Positions 25,510-37,186 of a stretch of 64,000 nucleotides of DNA are shown piece after piece (the stretch's first letter is position 1; each line of letters opens with the position of its first letter). The notes beneath the pieces were generated by a model. The model saw only the letters and a program-made list of their open reading frames with translations. It ran no database searches and had not been told where the DNA came from. Made by a program: the position numbers and the translations under genes. The DNA comes from Circinella minor (Eukaryota; Mucoromycota; Mucoromycetes; Mucorales; Lichtheimiaceae). The DNA is taken from assembly GCA_016758965.1 (NCBI GenBank), contig JAEPRB010000126.1, positions 52,564-116,563 on the forward strand, read 5' to 3'.

Positions 25510-27800
25510 TTTCTTCTAATGCAGATAGCTGTTTTTATTTACAATGGTTGGTTCTAATAGTATAATGGTCTATATAGACTTCAAAGCAACAAAAATAAGA
25601 AAATAAAAAAAGGAAGAAAAGCAAGAGTGAAAAAAAAATTATGGGGAAGAAGAAATAGAGAGAATGAATGATTACCAACCACTATATATATATATATATA
25701 TATATCACAAGGAGAGTAAATGATTGAAGGGGTATGATGTGTGTTATTGGGGGTGAGTTTCTCAAGTAATTTTATATCAAGTTATCATTAGACGCGGATG
25801 AACGACATTTTTGGAACGGGGCATTTATCTTTTCTTCAACGTTATAAATGAAAAGCCTGTCAAAACATTAAACCCCGGTATGCACGAATATCATGTTGTG
25901 TGGCACTTTTGATAGTTTTGTTCCCATGCTGAGTATTATTATTTTTAAAAGCTATAAGAAAAAAAAAGCAGAGGGTGGATTACGTGTATATATGTAAAGG
26001 GCTAGATTGTCATCCCTTGTGGTTGTGAAGTACTATTTGTTGTTGTTGTGGCTTTCTTTACAGTGTAATCCTCTTTTCTTTATTAGCATATTTGTGGCTT
26101 CTAGTTCTTTTCGGTATGTCATGTGCTACAATGGGAATAACAATTAACCATAATATATTATACTTCGCATGACAAATAATGCTGATACAAGAAATGAATG
26201 GAGAGATATAGTAATAATTATTTATAAAGACGTGTGATATTCTTAAATGTATATTTGTGTGTTTAATATCTACATTCAGGGGCTTGCGGTGAACTAATGA
26301 ACAGTATGCATAAGTTACGCCGATCATTCGGTATATTACAACCTTATTGCACGTGTAATGCATATTGCCAAAATCATTAGAAGCGAATGCTGCTGTACGT
26401 ATAATATCGAAAGATGTATAAATTTCGATGAGCAAAAAAGAAATTAATAATGATTGGTTACAAATATTCTAACGCATAGAAGACATAGTAGTAATTAAAT
26501 ATGATAACACAAATAAAATGAAGAAAGTGACCCTCTTTCCCGTTGAGTTATATAGATATACTATTTAGTCTTCAATAATGCTTCAGTATGCTGCTAAATT
26601 ATATTAGACATATGTTGAAACCGTTTATTAGAAACTTAGGTATTTACAATACTACCTAAAATCTTGTGTATGTATAATTACTGCGTCAACAAATATAAAA
26701 TACCTTATAAAGGTTAAGCCCGAGAATGTAAAAGGACATATATTGTTAGCCATTGGTCAACGTGAATTTATGATATTTACAAAATATATAGTACGCGTAG
26801 CATGTAGGTGGGCGTGATAAGCGAATTTTCTGGTACAGCAATTGATTTACTAATAGCAAGAGTAAGCTTACGTAATAGAAATTATAATTCTCTTTTCTCA
26901 TAGTAAGAGTAATCAACTTTTTTTTTGCTATTTTATTTGATCGCCTTAGGTGGCTACTAAAATATCGTCATCCTGAAATTTGATGTGGAAGTATCAGGAT
27001 TTTTTTTTTTTACTTCGCATTCGACACCACAAATCTTATTCTTATTACGTCCTAGTAAATATTTTGTTAAAAAATTGTTGCTCTGCTATAGTACATATGC
27101 ATCTAAGAACTTGCATATTGTATAAAAAGTGATCAATAATGATTTGCATTTTTTTTTTTTTTTGCAGGTGGGTATAAATATACAATGAAAATCATTCTTT
27201 CTACGACTCTTCAAATCATCCTCGTTTTTTTAGTTTCCCTAGTGGAAATATATTACAAGCAAGGTGATTGTGTTTATCACCGGTCACCAGAATCAACATT
27301 CTTTTCTATATAGTTTCAATAGTCGTAAACAATGGTTATCTTGAGCTTTCCATTCTTATTACTAAATGTATAAAAAACCGTATCTGATAACTAATGTAAT
27401 AATTATCATATTAATTTTTTGAAATAAAATTCTTTAAGCTAAGTTTGTGTACACAACAAGATAAGATTATCCGTTAATCTTTTGACTTTGTCTTTGTGGT
27501 ATTGTACTTGTCAAAATACGTTTCAGTGCATTTAATAAGGAAAGTAGCTTTCAGGAACCCAGCTGAAATTGAAAGGAGGCACACCAGACAATGACAACTC
27601 CTGTACAACACGAGGAAGGAATAGTGAGGGGTAAATCAAGCACATGAGAATAAACAAAAAGGGCCTGAAGCTATATTTTATAATGAACATTAATCATTGT
27701 CTTGTATCGAGAGTAACCACAAAGAGAAAGATGAGCGAGGAAAGAGTTAAAATATATTTTCAATTTTTAACGATCATCGTACAGTGTCAAGTTTTCTTAC
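25510..27800. other. intergenic; possible 5' region of Ecl1-like gene and isolated ORF
   Basis: Mostly AT-rich. A TA microsatellite lies at about 25685-25706. A 42-codon frame (27185-27313) starts with a signal-peptide-like segment (KIILSTTLQIILVFLVSLV) and has TATAAATA at 27173-27180. That box is too close to the ATG to be its promoter unless transcription starts inside the frame, so I do not call it a gene. Confidence 0.45.
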
Positions 27801-28457
27801 GGGTGCCGTGTTTTTTCAGGTGAAATTGAAGATTCATGCTGTTCAGTCGCCGATTGATTTGAGAAGTATAAACAGTCAGTATAAGGAAAAACAGTCTGTT
27901 TTTTTATACATGTTTTTTTCTCATTTATTCCAGATATGAAGAGGTACATATGTATAGTATATGTCTATCACATCATATAAATCGAAACATATAAAGAAAG
28001 ACTAAGTTATTGTTGAGTAGTTATAAATGGGTTTATAAATAATGGTATTTGTGATATCTTCTATGCAAATGCATATAGTGAAAAATTTTACAAAAAAAAA
28101 TGATTAAGTGATTTTTTATAGAGAAACATATAGTGATTAATCTATACAAAAAAATGACTAAGCGAATTTTTTTTACAAAAACATATAGTGAATTATTTAT
28201 AAAAAAAAATGACAAAGTACTTTTTTATGCAAAAAATGCCAAAGATCACATAAAAAAACTTATAAAAAAAACTTATAAAAAAACCCATAAAAAAATCACA
28301 TAAAAAAAAAATCACATAAAAAATCCAATTGTATTATTTTTATAATACAAATATACAAGGAGGGATTGAGCTTAAACTCTTTTGTGGCAAATCACATAAA
28401 AAATATGTGGCTAGGCACATAAAAAATCCAAATTTCACCTGAAAAAACACGGCACCC
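27801..28457. mobile_element. 657-bp terminal-inverted-repeat element with A-rich array
   Basis: A perfect 27-bp inverted repeat bounds it: the left end begins GGGTGCCGTGTTTTTTCAGG at 27801 and the right end is its complement at 28431-28457. No transposase is present. The interior (about 28030-28430) is a degenerate array of units such as ACATATAGTGA, AAAAAATGACTAAG and repeated CACATAAAAAA. I see no target-site duplication at the ends (TTCTTAC left, CATTTAA right), so it is either old or inserted by a mechanism that leaves none. It is a non-autonomous MITE-like or foldback element by inference. Confidence 0.7.
28030..28430. repeat. degenerate tandem array inside the TIR element
   Basis: About 60-bp units built on CATATAGTGA plus AAAAAAATGACNAAGYGA are seen near 28070, 28128 and 28188. 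They give way to a run of short ATCACATAAAAAA units (28235-28325, again 28390-28425). The drift in unit sequence suggests repeated slippage. Confidence 0.6.
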
Positions 28458-28979
28458 CATTTAATCGGTATATAATATTATAAGTTTACGTACGTAGAAA
28501 ATAATAATGCTTAGAAACTGCTTGAAATATGTAAATACGGTTATTGAAAATAATCATGCTGTTCTCATAATTACAAGTGCTACAATATTATCGACCGCCT
28601 GAATGAATAAGTGTCTATTAGTCGTAATAGCATAAAGTGGCAGTGGATAGGAAGCGCAAAAGCTAAAGGCTTAATAAAAACAAATCATAGATAGAAGTTT
28701 GTATGGATGGACTTTCTTTAACTTTTAGTTGACATTGTGTTATATATTCCTATTCGCACCTGAAGCTGCTTTGAAATATTATAATTTATTCCGAGAGCTG
28801 TGAAAATTTGGCAGACACAGAGTCGTATTTAGAAAATTGAAATTTGTGGTATATACCCTTCGTGCCCACCTGGGGTTTTCACGCGCTAGTCCGACATATT
28901 GGTTTATATAGATATGGTTAAGCGAATTTCCATTATATTATTTATTTATATGCTTTTAAACGTTATTGGTATCAATACT

Positions 28980-29720
28980 TAGCTACAACGAGCTCATAAA
29001 ATTAATGATGCCTTTTTTCAAATCGCTTCAGTGCGTGTTCATCTTTTTCAAGCTTCTTTTTATGCTTAAGTAAGCGTTGTATAGAATTTCTTTATAAATC
29101 CTAAATTTTATTTGGCAATTGTCCATAAGAGTAGGTTATATGCATTTAAACCGTTTAACAGAAACTGAAAAAAAAACATTAGAGTTTTTTTCATTAATGA
29201 GAGCCCGTTTCCTAATATTTCTTTTTCTCTTCTTTCTGTCCACCATCAATAATTGCTTTTTCATCGGTAATGACCACTATTATTTGACTTTGTATATCTT
29301 TTGTAACTATTACGGCAGTGCGTAACTGATAAAAAAGATAAGATGAGGTCGTCTTGAAATGGCACATCTGAGTTATCGGTTTTTGAAGGGGGTTCAACTC
29401 TATCCCCTTATATGTTTTTAATAGAGGAATGACTTTTGAAGATGCATGCCAATTATTAGGATTACCGTCAGTCGACGATAGAAAAAAAAAACATTTATTA
29501 ATTGAGTATGACCATATTAACGAGTTATCTTCTGTTTCACTTTTCATTTGATCAAAAGTTTTTTCTTTTGTTGTTGAGTCTTGTGAGCTTTTTTTGTCAC
29601 TGTTTTGACGTGGATCCTAACGACCATTAGATTCAGCATTTCTTTGGCAACTTATTGGTCTACATTTATTCGATAGGTATTTCTACCATTAAATGAGAAT
29701 ACTAGTATCTGTACTAAGGC
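28980..29720 (-). pseudogene. decayed coding sequence of unknown family
   Basis: On the minus strand a frame of about 135 codons (29616 down to 29212) reads like protein (SQDSTTKEKTFDQMKSETED, and VIVTKDIQSQIIVVITDEKA). Upstream of a single TAG at 29617-29619 the same frame continues with SNKCRPISCQRNAESNG. Downstream, another frame shows RLLKHKKKLEKDEHALKRFE near 29010-29070. No start codon, introns or family can be assigned. It is probably a relic of a mobile element or gene. Confidence 0.35.
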
Positions 29721-31265
29721 TATTCATGATATACCAAAATGAGTGTTTTCTTTTTGTAGAATCGACTCTAAGTCACCTGTAACTATAACAGAAAAGACAA
29801 CAGAAAGTTGGCATATACATATCTATTTATTTTTGATTGTATTATTCTTTTATTATAACATATACAAACATTATAAGCGCTTTTATATTTTATATAAAAA
29901 CTGTTGATAAATACTTTTTTTTCTTGTCTATCCATTCAAAGTTACACAATTTTTTTCTATCTACGTATTCGAAATAAAAATAGAACCCAAAATGCTAAAG
30001 GTTTTTATTATCAAAACTAAAAAAAAAAGCGTAGCATTAAAATTTGAAGCAATTTTTTTTTTAATAATCCGAAAATAAAAAGAAAAAAGTGCCAATAATA
30101 AAAGTAGTGACAATAGAATAAAAAAAAATTGCATGCATGTTAAACTTCTTTGGACAAGTTAAAAAAAAAACGTGCATGTATTTATATATACAACATATAT
30201 GTGTGTTTATTGGTGGTAAAAAAAATTGAAGGGAAGCAGAATGTATCTATTATGAATTATTTAATAAAATTATTATTAACAACGACAAACAAATGTGACA
30301 AGAATAGTATTATGTATCACAAATTTCACAGAAAAGTGAAAGAGGTTATATATTATAACATAATACAGTCCGTGCTTTTACAAAAAAAAAAAAAGATGTC
30401 AAGAGAGCAAAAAAAAAAAAAACACGTGTGATTCATTATTTGATTTATCTCTTAATGATTAACCTTCGTCCTACAAAAGCGGACCAAGAAGAAGCACCGC
30501 TATTCCAAAAGCGTCAAAGTATAATGAATTAAATGGTATAAATTTTGGGGGTCAGGAGAAATACAAATAGTTCTAGAACTTGGGGCCCTTTATTTCATGG
30601 TCCTGATATTATTATTACGATTTGGTAATATATATATATACATATAATAATAATTATGTAAAGTTCTATTTTATATGTTGATGTTTTCTTTTGTTAGTCT
30701 TAATATTAGATTAAATAATAAAAAGACAACATTTCAAAAAAAAAAAAAGTTTCATATATTATATTAAATGGATGATGCATACACAGGACGAAAAAAAAAA
30801 TAAAGAATAATTATATGTATAAATATGTAGTAACTAATGAGAAGAAAAGTAGAAATGAGTACTTTGTGTTGTTAGGAGATTGATTTTGCGAGTGATGGTG
30901 AAAAGAAAAGGAGGAAAACAAAAATAAAAATAAAAGGAAAGGAAAATGAATTACGAACAGCAACAAAGGCCCTCTTTTTGGTATACAGGATGCGTTATTT
31001 TTTTTAGGGGAGTGTTTGATTGATTTGATTGTTTGTTATTTGTGATGAGGATTGTGTGTAACAAACGTAAATAATGATAATTAAGGAAAGCAACAGAGGG
31101 GTGGAGAAGTTATAGAAAGATAAAGAAAGTTATTCGGATATAAAGATGGAAAATCATTTAGGAAAGGAATGTTTTCTTTTGTTTTGTTTTTTCCTCGCTT
31201 TGGGATTTTTTTTTTTTTAAAAAAAAATGAATGAGTATTGTTGATTAGAAAGAAAAAGGTTTTTA
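29721..31265. other. intergenic, homopolymer rich
   Basis: Long A runs (for example 30380-30391 and 30408-30421) and TA repeats; no gene recognised. The right side is the 3' flank of the RhoGEF gene. Confidence 0.5.
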
Positions 31266-33308
31266 TCACCTTCGAGGTGGATTTAATCTGTCAATCACTG
31301 ATTGAATTTCACCAATCCACATGTCAAGTGCTTCTTTAGAATCTGCTTTAAAGTAAAATACTTGAATTGTCGATCCACCTGCCGCCGCTAATAAAGCATC
31401 GATATCATCAGCATATTTATAGTTAGGGTCGCTTGAATTGATGGTGATCTCAAAAGCGTGTGGGTGATTTAATTTCTTCTTTGGTAATTCTTTAATAGCG
31501 GCGTCTCCAAGGTCTATTTTACCTTTGAAATAAAGTGCTGAAGGGGTAATGTCATCGCGTGGTCGAGCAAATATTAAACAATCATTTAATAGAAAGTACA
31601 TTCGTCGATCGTCGCGATGATTATAACTGCCAGTAGTAACACTTGTAAGTTGACCACGCATAATAAATTGTCGAGGTTCATCCAATAAAACAGGACAGTT
31701 ACGGATCAAACAAACCATATCGACGAGTCGACTCACATTTTGACAACCTTGTATCCTACCATTCATATTAACGTAATTAATAAAATATAATTTTTTTTTT
31801 TTTTTTTGTATTTTTTTTTCTCTTTTTTCCCTCCATTGATGATAGCTTACAAGTGACGCATATTTGCTTCAAGACGGGTCATTCGTTTTGCACATTGGCT
31901 TAATTGATGTGCGTCTGGATGGTGTGGGTCAGTATACCTTACAAGTTCATTCATGAGTTGTGCGTAACGTGTTATTGATTGTAATGGTAAACTTAAAAGT
32001 GAGAACAGTGATATTTGACCAGAACCCGTTGAGTCTATCATGGTCTATATAATGAATTATTTTTTTTTTTGACATTTTTGTTATTTGTTGATTAAAGTTA
32101 ATACATGTTGCTATTTTTTTTTGTCTTGTACTCCCATCAACCTTGAGGGAGGAGAAGGAAAAGGGTGTTATGTGTGTGAGAGTAAAAAAAAAAAAAAGAC
32201 AAGTAGGACACTGATTTAATGTACCTCAACGTGCTTTTTCGTGGCTGGTGTACGGGCAAGTCGTTCTAGTACACACATAGCAATACCGTAATTTTCGTAA
32301 TAAGTATAATACGATGATGCATCAAGCACCTAATAATAACAAGCAATAAAAAGAAAATAATATCCCATTATATATTAGTCAAGACATTCATATTAAAATA
32401 ATAATAAAGAAAAAGAATAAATACCAAAGTACGAAATATGTCGGATAACAATTGTGTGGGCCCCCATATACGGAATCTAAGAAGATGGAAATTGAGAAGC
32501 ACATATATTTTGGATTAATTTTACTTGTCAAACCATCTCCAAGAAAAGAAAATAGAGCGTGTGTATATAGTAAAATTTTTGTGCTCTCACCTTTCTTTAA
32601 GTCCATTAAAAAACCGACGACTTATAGCAAGAATATCTTCCAAATTGCTAAATACCAACTCAACATCGTTGCCACGCACCATACCAGCGGATTTGTTGGA
32701 CGATAAAAAGTTGCGAGGTAAAGAAGAAGCTGACGTACCCGACGCGTTTGGATTTTGTCGAAAACTGCCCATCATAGGCTTTTTATAATATTCAAGCGCT
32801 GCCTGAATCTTTGCAATGAAACGACCTTCTGTGTCAAACAGTTCTCTCAAGATACGTTCCCGATTTTGAATATCTACTTCCAGTACCAGATCTATATAAT
32901 AATTTTGTATTTCTTATATATGTAAGCACTGCGGATCTGGATGTTTATTTTTTTCTGTTGTGTTGTATCTATGTGTAAAATAATAAAACTGTACTACACA
33001 CCCATATTACGAGAATCCAGCTCGTTTCCAAAAAAATCGTATAATTCGTCAATCACGTCTACAGTGTCATATAAAACGCTGTTCGGTGGACAGGCTGATG
33101 AAGTTATGGATGAAGTACGAAAAGGAGACATTGTTGAATCCTCCATACTGTAAGTGGTTATAGCTGTACTTGCGTCGCTCACTGATGATGTTCCTCCTGC
33201 TAACCGACTACTGCTGCAACTGCTTGTGAACGACAACTCGGATGATGTGGTGGTCCGAATAGTACCTCGTGTAGAAGTTGTACTTGCCGATCTGGTGTTT
33301 TTCAGCAT
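31266..33308 (-). CDS. DH-PH Rho guanine nucleotide exchange factor
   Basis: Activates Rho/Cdc42-type GTPases at the cell cortex (family knowledge). Six exons (33002-33308, 32591-32891, 32425-32476, 32225-32329, 31851-32044, 31266-31755) join in frame to 482 aa. A Ser/Thr-rich N-terminal region of about 60 residues is followed by the DH domain (start ELFDTEGRFIAKIQAALEYY, middle SYYTYYENYGIAMCVLERLA, and the conserved helix SLPLQSITRYAQLMNELVRY). The PH domain comes next (FIMRGQLTSVTTGSYNHR, RRMYFLLNDCLIFARPRDD, and the C-terminal helix EALDMWIGEIQSVIDRL). Both domains look complete. The short size, with no other domains, is unlike Cdc24 or Rom2. Confidence 0.88.
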
Positions 33309-34400
33309 GAAAGTTGCGTATTAAATAAGTATTAAGTAATGTATATTATAAATTATAATTATAATAATAATATAATAATAATAATGATGATGATGATAGT
33401 GGTGGTAGTAGTGGTATTTTTTTTTGTAAGATATTAATGTCGATGGGAGGTTGTGTGTAAAAGATAAAACCGAAGAAAGGATATAGGGTTATGATAATAA
33501 AGATTATAATAATATAATAATAATAATAATAATAATGGTAATAATAATAGAAGGAAGGAATAAAAGAAAAAAGAAAGAAGGTAATTTTAAGGGTGAGAGG
33601 AAAAAGAAGTAGTTTTTACGGCTGTAGTTGGTAGTAAAAAGGGGAAGAAAAACGAAGCATTAGTTTACGAAACGCAGAACATAGTTTCAAAAAAGTTTAT
33701 TCTTGTGCCCGGTTGAGCGGGAATAAGTAATTCTAGTTTCCTTAGGAGTGTTAGTAAAGGAGATACAAAGGTTTTGTGTATGAAAACAGGTACAATCCAC
33801 ACAACAAGGCGGTTCTTGAATTTCATAATATAAACACGGTTGCCCCGTCTTTTAACATTGTTGCACTGACTCCCCCCAAAGCCCAAGCGTTTTCTTTTTG
33901 TAAAAAGTTTATAGCACCAAGAATAACTTTAACTGTCTCTGATAGGATGAGTAGATTTACTTCAAAACTATTTCCAAGGGAAAATCACGCTTGCTGCTGA
34001 TATTTTATAGAATAGATCCGATTGCCTGGAAAAACTCTTTTCATACTTTCATAATACTTTCCCTTTTTCCTCTACGTTTTCGTTGGGCCCTTTTTGGAGC
34101 GGAATATAGAAAAAACACATGGGATGATCTTCCAACTTTTTTTTTTTTTTTTTTCGTAAATCCCAGCTATAAATCAAGCAAAGCGAAACAAAAAAAGCAA
34201 TTCAAGCATTAAAAAAAGGGGATGATTTCCCTATTTGTTTATTTATTTCGTTTCCCTGGTTACCTTCGATATCAAGCATTTCCGAAATGACGTTTCCAGT
34301 ATGAGCGGACTTACATAGTTAAGGGAATATAATAGTAATTAAACTTTCCTTTTTTTCATATACTGCAATGTTCATTGGAACGTTTAGAGAATTTTACTGT
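33309..34400. other. RhoGEF 5' flank, simple sequence
   Basis: TAA/ATA trinucleotide tracts (33340-33400 and 33500-33550) and GAT/GGT repeats. No gene supported; a 74-codon plus frame at 33776-34000 lacks any recognisable feature. Confidence 0.45.
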
Positions 34401-34424
34401 TAAGGAGCCAAAGTAAAATAATAA

Positions 34425-34770
34425 TAATAAATGTTTGCGTGGTGACCAGGTGAAATTCAAGCTCCACGTAAACGGAGAACTGTTGCACACGTTCCATTGT
34501 TAAGTCGTACGATACTTTTTTCCTTAAATTAACGTTAAAATCTCTCTTCGTCTGTCTTTGTTCCTGTCTATCGAGTGGATTATTATTTTACATATATCGG
34601 CCCGAACAGCTCATTGACTTAAATTTGGCGGGGTGTTGTTGGATATATATCCGAAAAAGCCATGGCCTCCGTTTCATTCAACGGTCAATCGACAATCCCC
34701 CTACCGTCAATCCCAGGAAATGTCAGTGTTATTGCTTGGTCCCCCACACTTCTGAATTGTGAATAGACCA
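34425..34770. other. GC-richer block with several open frames, unassigned
   Basis: This block stands out from its AT-rich surroundings. It contains a protein-like stretch GDQVKFKLHVNGELLHTFHC at about 34438-34500, a frame from ATG 34662 to TAG 34766 (MASVSFNGQSTIPLPSIPGN, then VSVIAWSP), and open frames in the other phases and on the opposite strand. I could not join exons convincingly. It may be a gene relic, a conserved non-coding RNA or part of an unresolved gene. Confidence 0.3.
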
Positions 34771-37186
34771 ACTCTCATCACATGTTGTTTTTTTAGTAAC
34801 ATTGATATTTTTTTTTTTTTGTTCCTGGGAGAAAAAAAGACTATGCTTTTGAAACAAAATAATTGTTTTCATAGGTATGCAACAGTTTAATTTAACTTTT
34901 GCAATCACGATTGGAAATAGCTATTGAGATCGTATTGAGTGTTATTGTAAAAACCTATAATATACACTCTTTTTTTTTATATATATTTATATAGTTGCTA
35001 ACATCACGAGTTGTTGTATCACGTATCACCACTTTTTTTTTTGTTGACAACAGCAATAATATGGACACTCCACCAACATATAAGGTTGAGCTTATGTATA
35101 AAAAGAGTTTTCATTTGTAACTCCAAAGAGTAGAGGAAAAAAAAACAAGAGTAAGAGCATGGCTGGCGCTCTGTTGTACATTTCATATATTTTATGTGTT
35201 TTATCGTTGTACAATAATCACCATTAGTTGTTGAACGATCGACAAGTTGTTATATTATCAATACTATTATAAGTTTTTGCAGCTATTTTTTTTTTTCATT
35301 TAACATGTGCGTGTCCCTGTGAGATGAATTTTTATTTTTATTTTTCGTGTTCTGTATAACCTGTACCTGGATTATATATCTCTCTCTGTGTGTGTGGGAT
35401 TTCCAGGTGTCACTTTTTTATTATTATTGCAATAACAATGCGGACCTTCTCTCCTTGGGAGAGGATGGAAGTTGCTTATTACACTTTTTTTTTTATCTTT
35501 CATTCAGCCCCAGTGTGGCGATGTTTGTTAGATCTTTTGTTTTTTTAAAAACAAAATCAAAAAGCAAATATACACGTGTCAAATAAAAAAAATATTTATA
35601 TTATTTAATTTTAAGCTCATATACTTTTTGTACAAAAAGATACTTTTTTTCAATAATAGTAATAATTATAATTATAATAAAATACAGATAGTTTTTTTTT
35701 TTATTATTAAGATCCACTGAATAATTATATGTGGTTGTTAAATATATCGATTCGTTGTTTAAAGAACTTTTTCGTTTTTAAATTTTTTTTTTGAGCTTTC
35801 CAATTTAGGACTATGGGGCGGGCCGAAACACAGGATCTGAACTGCTAACATTGAATAAGTTTAGTGTCTTTTTTTTTTTGCATTAAACTTTATAAAAAAA
35901 AAACTTTTTTTGTGTTCTATTATTATATTTATTATTTTAACTGCGACACAAAATAAATTTATTATAGAACTTGACCATGGGAACGCTTATAGCTTAAGGG
36001 TCCTATCATTTGTCGACCCAACACATTTTAAAATGTTAGTTTTGGTTTGTTTTGCTATCCGTTCAAATAATAATAATACTTTAAAAAGATGAATAACCTT
36101 ATTGCTGCTCCTTATATATATATTAATTCTGCCATTGACATTATTATTTAGCCCGTATTTTTTTGGATTCACAATTTAAAAAAAAATTGTACCATCATTT
36201 CGGATATTGGGAGTATTAGTTGAATTTTGATTATAGTTTAGAGGTTATTTTTGGAAAAACAATATGATATTTAAAGGAACAATTAATCCGTCAATAAGAA
36301 AGTGCTACGAATTGTGCTTCAACGAAAAAAAAAATATGCTTAAAATAATTGACAAATGGTTTTCTTATTTTCTAGAGAGTCTAATAGGGTGTATTTAAAA
36401 AAAAACAAAGAGCAAGTACCAGCTGCCCCCATCCTGCTACTACCCACATGGAGTACCTTTGGCATAGCATGAAATATTGCCTTTGCTGCAGGAATGACTA
36501 CTTCCATATATTAAGTACCTGGTATGTTACATAATATAAACTGAAGCAAAACGACAGCACAGTAATTATTATTTGCTGGCAAGAGAATACTTTGGTCATT
36601 CTGGTATGTAGTTTTTTACAGCACTACTGATATCAGCTGGTTACATGGAGAGAAGAGTTATTGAACGATAGAATAAGTTATAATATCAACTTAAATTGTT
36701 ATGTTGCTTTAGATAATAGTATCATTACAAACAGTCCAGTATACTAAACAAATGCTATGGTAAGAGCTATTACACCAATATTAGCAATCCACTGTGTTAA
36801 TGATCATCCTATTATTATCAGATTATACAGAAAGCACGTAAGAATAGCAACTACATCAAAATATAAGCGTATTTATACTAAAAAAGAACCATTTGTCGAC
36901 TTCAACACAATATTATAATACAAATAAGCAATCAGGAATTACTAAATGTTATGACAACTAATTTGTTTGCTAAACATAAAAAAACAAACTTTGTATTGAA
37001 TTCATCACAAGATAACACAGGACTCTATTAAAATATCATTATGAAACTGGTAAAAAGGTATATATATTTGTAGTAGTATATGGTGTTACATAATATGATT
37101 TAAGATGAAAATAATACATGTATGATGATGTGGAATAATATATTTTAGTAGGAAGGTACAAAGGGGAGGGATATAGAAAAGAACAA
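34771..37186. other. intergenic, no accepted gene
   Basis: AT-rich with long T and A runs. A slightly GC-richer patch at 36410-36540 is open in two phases on both strands and resembles a decayed insertion, but cannot be assigned. A TATAAAAA at 35097 precedes a 22-codon hydrophobic frame at 35159, which I reject as a gene. Confidence 0.45.

Noticed and set aside
27185..27313. 42-codon frame with a signal-peptide-like start
   Set aside because: The TATA-like box is only 5-12 bp before the ATG, so it cannot promote it, and the mature part is short without cysteines; AT-rich DNA often yields such hydrophobic frames.
29119..29325. 68-codon plus-strand frame
   Set aside because: Lies antisense to the better-supported decayed coding region and is Phe/Leu-rich.
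30150..30431. 93-codon Lys-rich plus frame
   Set aside because: Product of poly-A runs; no conserved feature.
35097..35227. TATAAAAA followed by a 22-codon hydrophobic frame
   Set aside because: Too short, no partner exon found, and no similarity recognised.
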